Made by a program: the position numbers and the translations under genes
Source of the DNA: Anaerolineales bacterium
Lineage (GTDB): Bacteria > Chloroflexota > Anaerolineae > Anaerolineales > Villigracilaceae
NCBI GenBank assembly: GCA_020634895.1
Contig: JACKAV010000008.1
Location: forward strand, 1 to 64,000
Length of the DNA: 64,000 nucleotides
Reading direction: 5' to 3'
Notes under the pieces: model-generated
Told to the model about the DNA's origin: nothing
Database searches by the model: none
Seen by the model: the letters and a program-made list of their open reading frames with translations, nothing else
Shown: positions 14,680 through 23,721 of the stretch, piece after piece
Layout of the letters: each line of letters opens with the position of its first letter
Numbering within the stretch: the first letter of the stretch is position 1

Positions 14680-16956
14680 TTATTGGTGAGGATTACTCCC
14701 CCCCCCGGGAACATACTCCCTTTCGAGATGTTGGCGTATCTCCGCTTCGTCATACCAGACGGGTTTGAGTTGACGATTTGCCATGAGCGGAGATTGGTCC
14801 GCATAATGCGGGGACTCGGGGTGCAGTGTCGCTGAGCCGAATTGATGAACGCTTTGTGTAGTTACATTTCCATCTTTATCCCAGATAACCAACATTACAT
14901 AGGTATCACCATCAGTGATCTTCAAGCGACCATCCTCTTGTAACGCGCCATACGTTGCGTGCAAAATGTCAGGTCCGCCGCCGATGGGGAGATCGACGTC
15001 GCCGCGGATGAGTCGGTTGACATCACCCCACGGCATATCCACGCGACCGAAATGATCGTTGAGAGTTTTCACGGCTTCGGTGAAAGCGTCTATGAGGATG
15101 GCGTCGTTCACGTTGGATTGTCCCATGCGGGAGAGAGCAATGGCATCGGGATATTTATCGCTTAAAGCATTAAGCGTGTACACCATGATCGCTGTGCCAA
15201 CATCATCGGGATTTGTATTCATATCCCAGTTGCGGATGATCTCCTGCGCCTGAGCAGTTTCAGGTGTGGGCATTTGTGCATTGCTTAATATGTCAACGAA
15301 TTGCGCGACGACAGAGTCTTTTGAGTATTGCATGTCAAATTTGTATTGCACAAGTTCTTCAGGTGTTATTGAGTCGTCGCTGCCAAACAGCTCAAGCATC
15401 CGCAATGAACGATTCGAAATATCCATGTCGATGCCGAGTGTCGGGGAGTACAGGCTTGGGTCGGGGTTCCCAGCTCCGAGCGTGGTCCGAAACGGAGTCC
15501 CATTGGCGTTTTGAATAAAGCCCGAGGGTGGATTCATCACTTGCGGCAGTTCGTCAAAGGGCAGGTATTCTGTCCATAACGTTTTGGATGTATCGCCAGG
15601 CAGGTAGTTGCTCCAATCATAGTTCGGGTCACGGATCGGGATCACGCCGTTGTAGAGATAATAGATGTTGCCCAACTTATCGGCATAGGCGGCGTTGAAC
15701 ATCGGCAGTTGCTCGAGCCGCATCGCATCCTGCCACTCCTGGAAGTTCGTGGCTTTATTCATGCGATAGAGCTGCTCCCAAATGCCCGCGGTGCCGAAGG
15801 ATGAGAAGCGCAGCGCGTAGGTTTGACTCTTTGTGCGAACGGCGGGACCATAGACTGACCACAACGCTTCACGCTTAACTGTGATCTGCAAATTACCAAT
15901 GAGCTTTATCTCCAGTTTAGCTTGACGCACTTCGAGGTCGCGCCATTCGCCGTCGAACCTATATTGATTCGGGTTGTCGGGATTGATGGTGAGACGATAG
16001 ATATCGACGAGGTCGGGATGATTGTTCGTGAGCGCCCAGCCGAGGTCACGGTTGTGACCGTGGATGATGAGCGGCGAGGCAGGGAACGTGCCGCCAACCA
16101 TGTCCAGCCCTTCGTCACTATGGAGGTGCGCTTCATACCATGCCACGGGACCCGTATACGGCTGATGCGAGTTGACATCGAGATAGGTCTGTCCATCGGA
16201 TGTGCGGCTGGGACCGATGGCGAATTCGTTGGAATTGTATTCAACGGTGTTGTTGGGTTCGGGGAGTTTAGCCACAGAGTTCACAGAGAAGAACTTTTTT
16301 AAATTCTCCGTGTTATCTGTGCTCTCCGTGGTGAAAGGGCTCATCCCAAACAACCAATTCGTTGCAACCTTGGTAGGAGTTGGGACAGGTTCGGGGTTGT
16401 CGCTGAACAGATGACCGATGGTGGAATCGAGCCCAAAGAACAACGGAGATTTTTCCACCGAGGCAGCGACAATATCTTTTCCTGTGACAGGGAACAATCC
16501 AGGTAGCGCTTCCTCAGGATGATGCGCGGCATAGACGTTAAGTCCATCGGCGTAGGCTTCACAAATGGCACGTACCTCAGGGCTAAGATTGTTGTATTCC
16601 GCATCCACCACATCCCACACGCGCAGGAACGCCACGAGATAATCCGCTGGCGCCGAGTCGGGACCGTAGACCGTGGCAAGGTCACCGCGCGCCGCCAAAA
16701 GGACTTGCTGAATCGTGAGGAAGTCATCTTCGCTGTGGGCGTAGGCGAGACCATACGCGGCATCCGCATCCGTGTGACCGAAAACATGCGGCACGCCATA
16801 GGTATCGCGCAGGATGGTCACATCATAGTTCGCGGCGCGATCTGCGAGAGAACTCAAGTCTTCGTGCACTGGATAGAAGATGTACGCGGCGGCAAGAGCC
16901 AAAACAATAATGAAACCAATAAGAATCTTTTTCCAAGTTCGTTTGAGCCAGTTCAT
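14680..16956 (-). CDS. Penicillin acylase family Ntn-hydrolase
   Basis: From ATG 16956 (MNWLKRTWKK, RBS aaggaga) 758 residues. A signal anchor (residues ~10-30, ILIGFIIVLALAAAY) places it outside the membrane. The alpha part begins with VTILRDTYGVPHVFG; the new N-terminus of the beta chain would be Ser242 in YNSNEFAIGPSRT, the autocatalytic nucleophile. Downstream GHNRDLGWALTNNHPD is the conserved oxyanion region with Asn. Family members cleave N-acyl groups from beta-lactams, acyl-homoserine lactones or lipids. Just before the cleavage site, residues ~208-230 are encoded by an inserted 60-bp repeat. The substrate is unknown. Confidence 0.9.
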   Translation of the reverse strand: MNWLKRTWKKILIGFIIVLALAAAYIFYPVHEDLSSLADRAANYDVTILRDTYGVPHVFGHTDADAAYGLAYAHSEDDFLTIQQVLLAARGDLATVYGPDSAPADYLVAFLRVWDVVDAEYNNLSPEVRAICEAYADGLNVYAAHHPEEALPGLFPVTGKDIVAASVEKSPLFFGLDSTIGHLFSDNPEPVPTPTKVATNWLFGMSPFTTESTDNTENLKKFFSVNSVAKLPEPNNTVEYNSNEFAIGPSRTSDGQTYLDVNSHQPYTGPVAWYEAHLHSDEGLDMVGGTFPASPLIIHGHNRDLGWALTNNHPDLVDIYRLTINPDNPNQYRFDGEWRDLEVRQAKLEIKLIGNLQITVKREALWSVYGPAVRTKSQTYALRFSSFGTAGIWEQLYRMNKATNFQEWQDAMRLEQLPMFNAAYADKLGNIYYLYNGVIPIRDPNYDWSNYLPGDTSKTLWTEYLPFDELPQVMNPPSGFIQNANGTPFRTTLGAGNPDPSLYSPTLGIDMDISNRSLRMLELFGSDDSITPEELVQYKFDMQYSKDSVVAQFVDILSNAQMPTPETAQAQEIIRNWDMNTNPDDVGTAIMVYTLNALSDKYPDAIALSRMGQSNVNDAILIDAFTEAVKTLNDHFGRVDMPWGDVNRLIRGDVDLPIGGGPDILHATYGALQEDGRLKITDGDTYVMLVIWDKDGNVTTQSVHQFGSATLHPESPHYADQSPLMANRQLKPVWYDEAEIRQHLEREYVPGGGSNPHQ
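16272..16331. repeat. CACAGAG/CTCCGTG-type dispersed repeat inside a gene
   Basis: This 60-bp imperfect palindrome starts ccacagag and ends ctctccgtgg, with internal cacagag and ctccgtg units around a T-rich centre. It resembles a class of short intergenic repeats in environmental genomes. It is in frame in the acylase and encodes a low-complexity TTESTDNTENLKKFF segment at the alpha/beta junction, the part normally removed by self-processing. Confidence 0.6.
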
Positions 16957-17023
16957 GAGGGGATGTCTCCTTGAAGTGGAATGATGGGTGATTGTACTTG
17001 CGGGAGGATGGATATGCAAATTG

Positions 17024-17051
17024 TTGTTTTTTCGCTGGGATATCCTATAAT
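17024..17051 (+). promoter_or_regulatory. Promoter of the alpha/beta hydrolase gene
   Basis: TTGTTT (17024-17029), 16-base spacer, TATAAT (17046-17051), about 23 bases before the ATG at 17075, with aggag between. Confidence 0.55.
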
Positions 17052-17074
17052 TCTGCTAGGAGAACCGCCATTCT

Positions 17075-18055
17075 ATGACCAGCCAATTTTCAAAGATACA
17101 TCCAGAATTATTGCCGTCCGCAAAGATGAGTCCCAAAGTGAATTACAGCAGGGGAAATATTTGGCTATTCAATTTATTGATGGGTCTGATGCCGCCTTCC
17201 AAAGCACTCAATGGTTTGCATGTTGAAAATGTTTTCATTCCCCGCGAGGATGGACGAACGAAAATCCGCTTAAGAGTTTACCAACCCAAAACCATTGATG
17301 CGCCAACATCCGTGTTACTTTGGATGCACGGCGGCGGATATGTGATTGGAAAGCCGGAGCAGGATGATGTCAGTTGCGCTCAATATGTTCGTGAGCTTGG
17401 TGTTACGGTGGTCTCAGTTGACTATCGCCTTGCACCTAAAAACCCGTTTCCTGCCGGGTTGGATGACTGCTACTCCGCCCTGAAGTGGGTGGTATCTCAT
17501 GCGCAGGAATTCAATATCGATCCAAGCCGTGTCGCAATTGGTGGAAATAGTGCAGGCGGTGGGTTGGCTGCCGCGCTTGCTCAACTTGCACATGATCGGA
17601 AAGAGGTTGAACTCGTTTTTCAATTATTGATCTACCCAATGTTGGATGACAGGACGGTTTTCCGCACGGATATTGATGACAGCAACAATGTCACATGGAC
17701 TCATAAAAGCAACCGGTTTGGATGGGAATCTTATCTGGGAGGGGAATGTGGAGCTGAAGTCGTACCCGCCTATTCTGTCCCTGCGCGTCGCGCGGACCTC
17801 TCAGGTTTGCCGCCAGCCTGGATCGGAGTTGGCACTTTGGATATCTTCCACGATGAAGATATTGCGTATGCACAAAGATTGAGGGAATCCGGCGTCGACT
17901 GTGAATTGAATATTGTTTCTGGCGCCTTTCATGGATTCGATGTGTTCGACCCTGAGGTGTCAGTTGTTCAGGAATTTCGCAATTCGCAAATAGAGGCGTT
18001 GAGAAAAAATCTTTTTCGCTCTTCCGAACTTGTCTCCAACGGGCGAGGGTCCTAG
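17075..18055 (+). CDS. Alpha/beta hydrolase, hormone-sensitive-lipase family
   Basis: 326 residues. HGGGYVIG is the oxyanion-hole motif of the HSL family, GNSAGGG the nucleophile elbow (Ser), GTLDIFHDED supplies Asp and GAFHGFD the His. VDYRLAPKNPFPAGLDD is the family's cap-proximal signature. It should hydrolyse short-chain esters in the cytoplasm; no signal peptide is present. Start 17075 follows aggag. It is followed by a HXXEE protein 32 bases on, perhaps in one transcript. Confidence 0.9.
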   Translation: MTSQFSKIHPELLPSAKMSPKVNYSRGNIWLFNLLMGLMPPSKALNGLHVENVFIPREDGRTKIRLRVYQPKTIDAPTSVLLWMHGGGYVIGKPEQDDVSCAQYVRELGVTVVSVDYRLAPKNPFPAGLDDCYSALKWVVSHAQEFNIDPSRVAIGGNSAGGGLAAALAQLAHDRKEVELVFQLLIYPMLDDRTVFRTDIDDSNNVTWTHKSNRFGWESYLGGECGAEVVPAYSVPARRADLSGLPPAWIGVGTLDIFHDEDIAYAQRLRESGVDCELNIVSGAFHGFDVFDPEVSVVQEFRNSQIEALRKNLFRSSELVSNGRGS

Positions 18056-18087
18056 CTGTATCATAACTTGATGGAAAAGGAGTAACT

Positions 18088-18705
18088 ATGAACTTTATGC
18101 GGCTTCATTGGTTTGACGTGGGACTGGTGCTTGCGTTTGTTGCGGGTGTGGTTGTGTTCTTTATTAATTTAAACCCCTTTTCGTTATTACTTTGGTTGAG
18201 TCTTATATCTCTGTTTCTGCATCAATTCGAGGAATATCGTTACCCTGGTTATTTTCCCGGCATGATGAATACAGTCATGTTCTCAAGCAAACAACCTGAT
18301 CGGTATCCGCTTAACACCAATACATCTTTTATTGTCAACGTTTTCATCGGCTGGTTTTCCTATCTGCTTGCGGCTGTTTTCGCTGAAAAGGCTCTTTGGC
18401 TGGGAATTGCAACAATCCTGGTTTCTGTGGGTAACTTTATCGCACACACTTTTCTGTTCAACATAAAAGGTAAAACTCTTTATAACCCAGGCATGGTGAC
18501 TGCCATTGTCTTATTTTTGCCCATTTCAGCCTATTTCGGATATTTGGTTATTAATAATCACCTTGCCACGCCTTTGGATTGGGTGGCGGGTGTCATCCTT
18601 GGACTTGTCCTCAATTTTGTTGGCATTCTTAAAATGATCGATTGGCTCAAGGATGAAAATACTGAATATATCTTCCCGAAGAGATTTTTAATGCCTTCCA
18701 AGTAG
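18088..18705 (+). CDS. HXXEE-domain membrane protein
   Basis: 205 residues with about six hydrophobic helices. The H-x-x-E-E motif is in LHQFEEYRYPGYFPGMMN, and a second conserved NFIAHTFLFN follows. Members of this family are uncharacterised; the conserved His/Glu could bind a metal in the membrane. RBS aaaagga precedes the ATG. It lies downstream of the HSL-type esterase. Confidence 0.8.
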   Translation: MNFMRLHWFDVGLVLAFVAGVVVFFINLNPFSLLLWLSLISLFLHQFEEYRYPGYFPGMMNTVMFSSKQPDRYPLNTNTSFIVNVFIGWFSYLLAAVFAEKALWLGIATILVSVGNFIAHTFLFNIKGKTLYNPGMVTAIVLFLPISAYFGYLVINNHLATPLDWVAGVILGLVLNFVGILKMIDWLKDENTEYIFPKRFLMPSK

Positions 18706-18729
18706 GAATAAACTGGAAGGATAATTTGA

Positions 18730-18758
18730 TTGAGTTTTTATTGGGGGAGTTCTATAAT
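18730..18758 (+). promoter_or_regulatory. Promoter before the isoprenylcysteine methyltransferase-like gene
   Basis: TTGAGT (18730-18735), 17-base spacer, TATAAT (18753-18758), 50 bases before ATG 18809. Confidence 0.6.
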
Positions 18759-18808
18759 TCTGCAAAAAACAGTTAGGCCTAGGCGCTAATTGAAAATGGA
18801 GATGTGTC

Positions 18809-19513
18809 ATGACTACAGAAGCCCCAAAGATGTCACCGTTGGTGTTTGCAATAAACCTATTGATCAGCACCCTGTTTTTCCCCGTCCTTATTCTATGGTT
18901 GGGAGGGAACGTGCGTTGGGTGGAGGGGTGGATTTTTTCCCTCTGGTTCGTACTCATGCTGTCTTTCAACATGATCTATCTCTACGTTAAAGACCCCGCC
19001 CTGCTTACGGAACGAACAAAAGCGCCGGGTTCTGATAACCAGAAAGCATGGGATAAGTATCTTTTGACCTTTGTGTATGTGATTGCCATACTATGGCTTG
19101 TCATCCTGCCATTGGATGCGGAACGCTTCCAATGGTCTCCCGTCTTTCCATTGTGGCTAAAGATCGTGGGCGGAATTGCATTGATACCGTCATTGTATTT
19201 GATCGAACGTACGACCATGGAAAATACCTTCCTGTCAACGATGGTCAGAATACAGAGCGAACGCAAACAACAGGTGATTTCCACGGGAGTGTACGGTTTT
19301 GTGCGACATCCCTTGTATCTTGGAAGTTCGTTGATGATGATCGGCGCGCCGCTGTTGTTGGGGTCGCTTTACGGTCTGCTTATCACTCTCGTTGGCTTGG
19401 TTGCCCTGGCAGTGAGAATCAACGGGGAGGAAAAAATGCTTTCCGAGGAACTGGAAGGCTATGAAGAATACAAAAAGAAGGTGACTTCCCGGCTGATTCC
19501 GTTTATTTGGTGA
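18809..19513 (+). CDS. Isoprenylcysteine carboxyl methyltransferase-family membrane protein
   Basis: 234 residues with four to five membrane helices. The C-terminal SAM-binding core is typical of ICMT/PEMT proteins: GVYGFVRHPLYLGSS (Arg-His-Pro-x-Y), then RINGEEKMLSEELEGYEEY with the paired Glu. Bacterial members methylate small lipids or are uncharacterised. The protein substrate known in eukaryotes is not expected here. Confidence 0.85.
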   Translation: MTTEAPKMSPLVFAINLLISTLFFPVLILWLGGNVRWVEGWIFSLWFVLMLSFNMIYLYVKDPALLTERTKAPGSDNQKAWDKYLLTFVYVIAILWLVILPLDAERFQWSPVFPLWLKIVGGIALIPSLYLIERTTMENTFLSTMVRIQSERKQQVISTGVYGFVRHPLYLGSSLMMIGAPLLLGSLYGLLITLVGLVALAVRINGEEKMLSEELEGYEEYKKKVTSRLIPFIW

Positions 19514-19527
19514 TAGATATTCGCCTC

Positions 19528-20364
19528 TTACTGCTGCGGCTGAAAGGCATTGACGTTATCAATATAGATCTTGTAACCGTCCTCGTTCGCGGAGCTTAAT
19601 GCGTATACAAAGAAGGCTGCGTTTCCAGGCTCGGTGAAAGGCGTGGGGATGTTGACATTATCCACAAGTTGGTTGTTGATGATCAATATGACATTGTTCA
19701 AATAGCAGCCGACGCCAATATTATTGACCGCGTTCTGTGAAGTGTTTAACGCATCGGTCTCGTACCAGAACTGTCCCGCCGTATTTTGCTTTGTCAACGC
19801 GATGTCTTCTCCATCAAGATATTGGGCGACAATGTAGGAGCTGGTTTGCAGGTTGAATTCAACATAGTAATGATTATCCACATCCTGATACTGACATAGT
19901 ACACCGAATGTGCCGTCCTGCTCACCGGGCGAGCCTTGTACGTCAAACTGAATTTCATATGGGGCAAACTTTGCTGGAAAATATGCCCAGTCGATATATG
20001 CCGGCTCGGTGATCTGAATGCTGTACATCCCATTTTCGTATTGCATAATGGTTTTGCCGTCATCATAAATGGGCCAGCCCAAAGCGTCAGACGAGAAATC
20101 GTCGAAAAGAGCGAACTCTTCGAGCTGCTGTTTACCCGTCAGAACAGGACCAGCCAACGGCGTAGGTTGAAGCGCAGCCTCAATGGTGGGAGTCGCTTTT
20201 ACAACAGTCATAACGGGCTCGGGAGTAGAAGGGATTTCCTGGTCCTGCATCCAGGTGTAGACCACACCGCCGCCGACCAACACGATAGCGCCAATGCAAA
20301 TAACGCCTGCGCATCCGACTCCGAGAATGACGGCTGTCCAGGGAAAAGATTTGTTCTGGTTCAT
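19528..20364 (-). CDS. Membrane-anchored protein with jelly-roll (LamG-like) outer domain
   Basis: From ATG 20364 (MNQNKSFPWTAVILG, RBS ggagg) 278 residues: one N-terminal membrane helix (~12-37), a Pro/Thr linker (STPEPVMTVVKATPTIEA), then a ~180-residue beta-sandwich with FALFDDFSSDALGWP, GMYSIQITEP and QYQDVDNHYYVEFNL, like concanavalin-type or DUF1080-type folds. Such domains bind sugars or pack on surface proteins; no catalytic residues are seen. It is a lone gene. Confidence 0.7.
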   Translation of the reverse strand: MNQNKSFPWTAVILGVGCAGVICIGAIVLVGGGVVYTWMQDQEIPSTPEPVMTVVKATPTIEAALQPTPLAGPVLTGKQQLEEFALFDDFSSDALGWPIYDDGKTIMQYENGMYSIQITEPAYIDWAYFPAKFAPYEIQFDVQGSPGEQDGTFGVLCQYQDVDNHYYVEFNLQTSSYIVAQYLDGEDIALTKQNTAGQFWYETDALNTSQNAVNNIGVGCYLNNVILIINNQLVDNVNIPTPFTEPGNAAFFVYALSSANEDGYKIYIDNVNAFQPQQ

Positions 20365-20512
20365 CGGTTCCTCCGTTCGTTTCGAAAGGGACATAGGTGG
20401 CTAAGGAACCAGTAAAGTTTTGAAAATTTCTAATGCGGTGCTTTTATTATAACAATAGTCCACGGTGAGGGTTTACGCGCCGATTGCAAAACTGCTTGCA
20501 GGTTTCGAAAAG

Positions 20513-21952
20513 TTATTTTGACTCTGAATGAAAACGTAATATCAACGTGCTGCCTTTGCCGACCTCGCTGTGCATTTCGATCTCACCATCCTGTCTTTCT
20601 ACAAGGGTTTTGGCGATCGATAGACCCAAGCCGAAGCCGGGAATGACGTTGTCCTCTTCGCCGCGATAAAAGCGGTCGAAGATGTGCAAAAGTTTTTCGG
20701 GGGGAATGCCCTCGCCAAAATCCTGCACGCGGATCTCGATTTGTGTGCCAAGTTTTTGAACTTCAATGTTGACATCGCCAGACGAGTGCTTCAAAGCATT
20801 ATCCAACGCGACGATGATGACTTGTTTGAACGCGTCGCGGTCACCCGTGACCTGGAGTTGGTCTGCCCCATTTAGGCGGATCGTCCGCTGTGGGGCAAGC
20901 AGATGTGTCTGTTTGATCACATCTTCCAACGCAGCAGAGACATCGATGGTTTCTTTTGCAAGATTACGACCAGCGTCTGCGCGCGCGAGCAGCAGTAGAT
21001 CGTTGACCAGCCGAATGAGACGGTCACTTTCATCCACCATGTCAGTCAAAATATCGGCTTGCTCTTCGGGTGCAGGATTGCGGCGCAGGAGACCTAGATT
21101 TCCGCGCAGGGTGGTGAGCGGTGTGCGTAGTTCGTGTGAGACATCTGCCAGAAAATTCCGCTGCGTTTCGAGTGTGTGTTCCACTTTTTGGAAGGCATCC
21201 TGCAGCCGTGCAAGCATGGCATTGAATGTACTCGCGAGTTGACCGACTTCATCCTGCGGACCTTGATAGTCAACGCGGCGGGAGAAATCCCGCTCTTCGC
21301 CGATCTCTTTGGCGGTGTTGGTGATTCGGTGAATCGGTGCGATGGTAATTCCAGAGATGAGCCAGCCGAGACCGAACGCGATAATGGTGGTAAGTAAACC
21401 GGCTGTTAATAGGGTGGTTGCAAGAGATTGCAGTGTGCGGTTTCGTTCAGTGAGGGGAGCGGCGGCTTGAACAATGTAAACCACTTCGTCATCCACGATG
21501 ACGGGGCGGCTGTAGATCAATAAAGTTTCGCTGGAGATTTCCGCTGTTTCCCACCAATCTTGTTTGTTTTGTAAAGCCAGCAATCCTTCACTACTTAACG
21601 GAAGCGCTTCTTCCTGTCTGCCGAAGGGACTGGAGATCAGATTACCTTGCGGGTCGAGGATGCGGTTGATTTCACGTTCGAAGAATCCCTGAAACGCCTG
21701 ATCGCTGGAAAATTGATCGAAGGGAATCGGGTCGGGCGGCTGTTGTTGGTCTGATGGGGGAGGTCCGTGGTGGGTATCCCCTTTGAGAGCGGCATCAGAC
21801 ATTTTGTTGGCACTCAGGCTCAGGTCCCGTTTGAGCGAGTTCAATGTATCCTGTGCCTGAACGGTATAGAGTGCAAATCCGAAGGCGGTCAATGTCAATG
21901 CGAGGATGAGGGTATAGATGAGTGTGAAACGAAATCGAATGGACATGATCAT
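20513..21952 (-). CDS. Sensor histidine kinase (HAMP, EnvZ/BaeS type)
   Basis: About 479 residues: helix ~8-28, extracytoplasmic domain with an unusual HHGPPPSDQQQPPDP stretch, second helix ~182-205, HAMP, dimerisation domain with phospho-acceptor His in FLADVSHELRTPLTTL, and HATPase motifs N (DNALKHSS), G1 (DFGEGIPPEKLLHIF) and G2 (GFGLGLSIAK). Its ATG overlaps the stop of the response-regulator gene (ATGA). It probably senses an envelope signal and controls the divergent redox operon. Confidence 0.93.
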   Translation of the reverse strand: MIMSIRFRFTLIYTLILALTLTAFGFALYTVQAQDTLNSLKRDLSLSANKMSDAALKGDTHHGPPPSDQQQPPDPIPFDQFSSDQAFQGFFEREINRILDPQGNLISSPFGRQEEALPLSSEGLLALQNKQDWWETAEISSETLLIYSRPVIVDDEVVYIVQAAAPLTERNRTLQSLATTLLTAGLLTTIIAFGLGWLISGITIAPIHRITNTAKEIGEERDFSRRVDYQGPQDEVGQLASTFNAMLARLQDAFQKVEHTLETQRNFLADVSHELRTPLTTLRGNLGLLRRNPAPEEQADILTDMVDESDRLIRLVNDLLLLARADAGRNLAKETIDVSAALEDVIKQTHLLAPQRTIRLNGADQLQVTGDRDAFKQVIIVALDNALKHSSGDVNIEVQKLGTQIEIRVQDFGEGIPPEKLLHIFDRFYRGEEDNVIPGFGLGLSIAKTLVERQDGEIEMHSEVGKGSTLILRFHSESK

Positions 21953-22626
21953 TCCTCGCGCAGAACGTAACCGATGCCGCGCACGGTTTGAATGACGCGG
22001 CTGCCGCCGCCCGCCTCGAGTTTCTTACGCAGGTAGCCGACGTAAATTTCGAGCACATTGTCATCGCCGCCGAAGTCGTAACCCCAGACGTCGTTGAGGA
22101 TTTGGCGGCGTTCGAGCACCTGGCGCGGATGTCGCAGCAGCATGTGAAGTAGATTGAATTCGGTTACGGTCAAATTTAGTTCGAGGTCGCCGCGTTTGGC
22201 TTCACGCGTGGAGGGATCGAGCGTGATGTCGGAATAGGCGACTTTTTGATTTTCGGGTTTGGCTTCCACGCGCCGCAGCATGGCATGGACACGCGCTACA
22301 AGTTCAGCGGGGGCGAACGGTTTGACAAGGTAGTCATCCGCGCCGCTTTCCAATCCGTCTACGCGGTCTTCGATGGCGTCGCGGGCGGTAAGCATCAGGA
22401 CCATGGTTTTGTTCTCTTCGTCGCGCAGCCGCTGGATAAAAGTGACCCCGTCCATTTTGGGCATCATCCAATCGACAATGATCAGGTCTGGTTTTTGTGC
22501 CTGCACAATTGGAAGGGCTTCCAGCCCGTTGCTTGCAGTGAATACGTTGAGGCTTTCATAGGTCAGCGTACGTTGCAGCATTTTTAGAAGTTTGGGGTCA
22601 TCATCGATTACGAGTACAGTGGGCAT
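21949..22626 (-). CDS. OmpR-family response regulator
   Basis: 225 residues: receiver domain with acidic pocket (VIDDDPKLL), phospho-Asp in DLIIVDWMMPKMDG, and Lys in DDYLVKPFAPAEL; winged-helix DNA-binding domain with LTVTEFNLLHMLLRHPRQV and VWGYDFGGDDNVLEIYVGYLRKKLE. It precedes and overlaps the kinase gene. Direct repeats TGCTGTGAA spaced by 11 bases lie upstream, the arrangement expected for a tandem OmpR/PhoB-type dimer. Confidence 0.93.
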   Translation of the reverse strand: MPTVLVIDDDPKLLKMLQRTLTYESLNVFTASNGLEALPIVQAQKPDLIIVDWMMPKMDGVTFIQRLRDEENKTMVLMLTARDAIEDRVDGLESGADDYLVKPFAPAELVARVHAMLRRVEAKPENQKVAYSDITLDPSTREAKRGDLELNLTVTEFNLLHMLLRHPRQVLERRQILNDVWGYDFGGDDNVLEIYVGYLRKKLEAGGGSRVIQTVRGIGYVLREE

Positions 22627-22675
22627 GAATCCTCTTATATTTCAACATCTTATCACACACAACTATAAATAAGTT

Positions 22676-22756
22676 TGCTGTGAAAATGCTGTGAAGAAAA
22701 AGTGAAGGCGGGTTTTCACAGCGATTCCACAGGTTGTTCTTGGCTTTCACACAGCA
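22676..22756. promoter_or_regulatory. OmpR-type binding repeats in divergent region
   Basis: TGCTGTGAA occurs at 22676-22684 and again at 22687-22695, exactly one helical turn apart, with inverted variants TTCACAGCG (22715-22723) and TTCACACAGCA (22746-22756). The sites lie between the response-regulator gene and the redox operon. Confidence 0.6.
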
Positions 22757-22793
22757 GGGCTTTATAGAATGCGGGTGTTGATAAAAAATTAGT

Positions 22794-22827
22794 CCTGTCA
22801 CGGTTCCTTACAAAAGACCGTGGCAGG
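22794..22827 (+). promoter_or_regulatory. 5'-leader stem-loop of the redox operon
   Basis: cctgtcacggt (22794-22804) pairs with accgtggcagg (22817-22827), one G-T pair, ending just before the aaaggag RBS of the first gene. It could protect the mRNA or tune translation. Confidence 0.45.
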
Positions 22828-22844
22828 GAAAGGAGCCAAGAATT

Positions 22845-23366
22845 ATGAAAACTTCTACAAAAACAAATCTCATTCTCGATATCACGATCTTTACGGCATT
22901 TCTGGTGATCGCCAACCCGAAATTGACGGGGAACACGATCCACGAATGGCTGGGAGTATCGCTGACCGCCGCCATTGTGACGCATCTGCTTTTCCACTGG
23001 CACTGGCTGGTAAATGTGACGAGAAATTTCTTCAAGAATCTTTTCAGCCCTTCCCGCTTGAACTATGTGGTGAATGCATTGTTCTTCGTGGCGATGACAG
23101 GCGCTTTTCTGAGCGGCTTGATGATCTCCAAGGATGTCATGTCCTTTTTGGGAATCCAGTTGGATGTGAGCCGCAGTTGGAAGTCGATCCACAATCTCGC
23201 TTCGGATGCTTCGGTCATTCTGCTCGGCGTTCACTTTGCCCTGCACTGGAAGTGGATCGTCACTCACGTTGACAGATACATGGTCGCCCCGATCCGCCGG
23301 TTATTCCAACCGCGTGTCCGCAAGCCGCTGGTTGCCATCCCTGTTCAACTCGAAAAGGAGAGTTAA
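22845..23366 (+). CDS. DUF4405-type di-haem-like membrane protein
   Basis: 173 residues, four membrane helices, with His pairs in conserved places: HEWLGV and THLLFHWHW in helix 2 region, WKSIHNLASDASV and VHFALHWKW in helices 3-4. This is the pattern of DUF4405/cytochrome b561-like proteins that may bind haem and move electrons across the membrane. First gene of a five-gene operon (next gene 2 bases on), divergent from a two-component system. Confidence 0.8.
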   Translation: MKTSTKTNLILDITIFTAFLVIANPKLTGNTIHEWLGVSLTAAIVTHLLFHWHWLVNVTRNFFKNLFSPSRLNYVVNALFFVAMTGAFLSGLMISKDVMSFLGIQLDVSRSWKSIHNLASDASVILLGVHFALHWKWIVTHVDRYMVAPIRRLFQPRVRKPLVAIPVQLEKES

Positions 23367-23368
23367 TC

Positions 23369-23701
23369 ATGAAAATCGTTTTACGAATTCTCGTCATTTT
23401 ACTGGTTGTAGTCGCAGTTTCAGGCGGAGTCTACGCCTTGGTTGAAAACACCAACATTGGGTTCGGCAGTGAAGCGCAGAGAGGTGAGATGCCTCAAATG
23501 ACCAACGCGGACGGACAGTCCTTCCAGGCAATGGGGGAGCGTCCTGATGGCGGCGATGAGCACAGTGCATCCTTGTCGCGAGGTTTGTCTGAGTTGCTCG
23601 TGACGCTTGGCAAGATCGGCATTATCACCATTATCGTATTGTCACTGCAAAAGGGATTTGACCTTTTGCAACGATTGAAATTGAAAACAGTTCAAAGTTA
23701 A
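23369..23701 (+). CDS. Small bitopic membrane protein with Met/Asp/His-rich loop
   Basis: 110 residues: helix at ~5-25, an outer loop of ~45 residues rich in Met, Gly, Asp and Glu (GEMPQMTNADGQSFQAMG, PDGGDEHSAS), and a second helix at ~75-97. No family recognised. The Met/His/acidic loop could bind metal. It follows the DUF4405 gene by 2 bases and must be part of the same membrane module. Confidence 0.65.
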   Translation: MKIVLRILVILLVVVAVSGGVYALVENTNIGFGSEAQRGEMPQMTNADGQSFQAMGERPDGGDEHSASLSRGLSELLVTLGKIGIITIIVLSLQKGFDLLQRLKLKTVQS

Positions 23702-23721
23702 TTTCGCCCAAAGAGGAGACC

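Noticed and set aside
14526..14804. 92-codon ORF at the end of the acylase gene
   Set aside because: It runs through the terminator hairpin and shadows the acylase C-terminus.
16272..16331. An insertion sequence
   Set aside because: No transposase and only 60 bases; it is a short repeat, not an IS.
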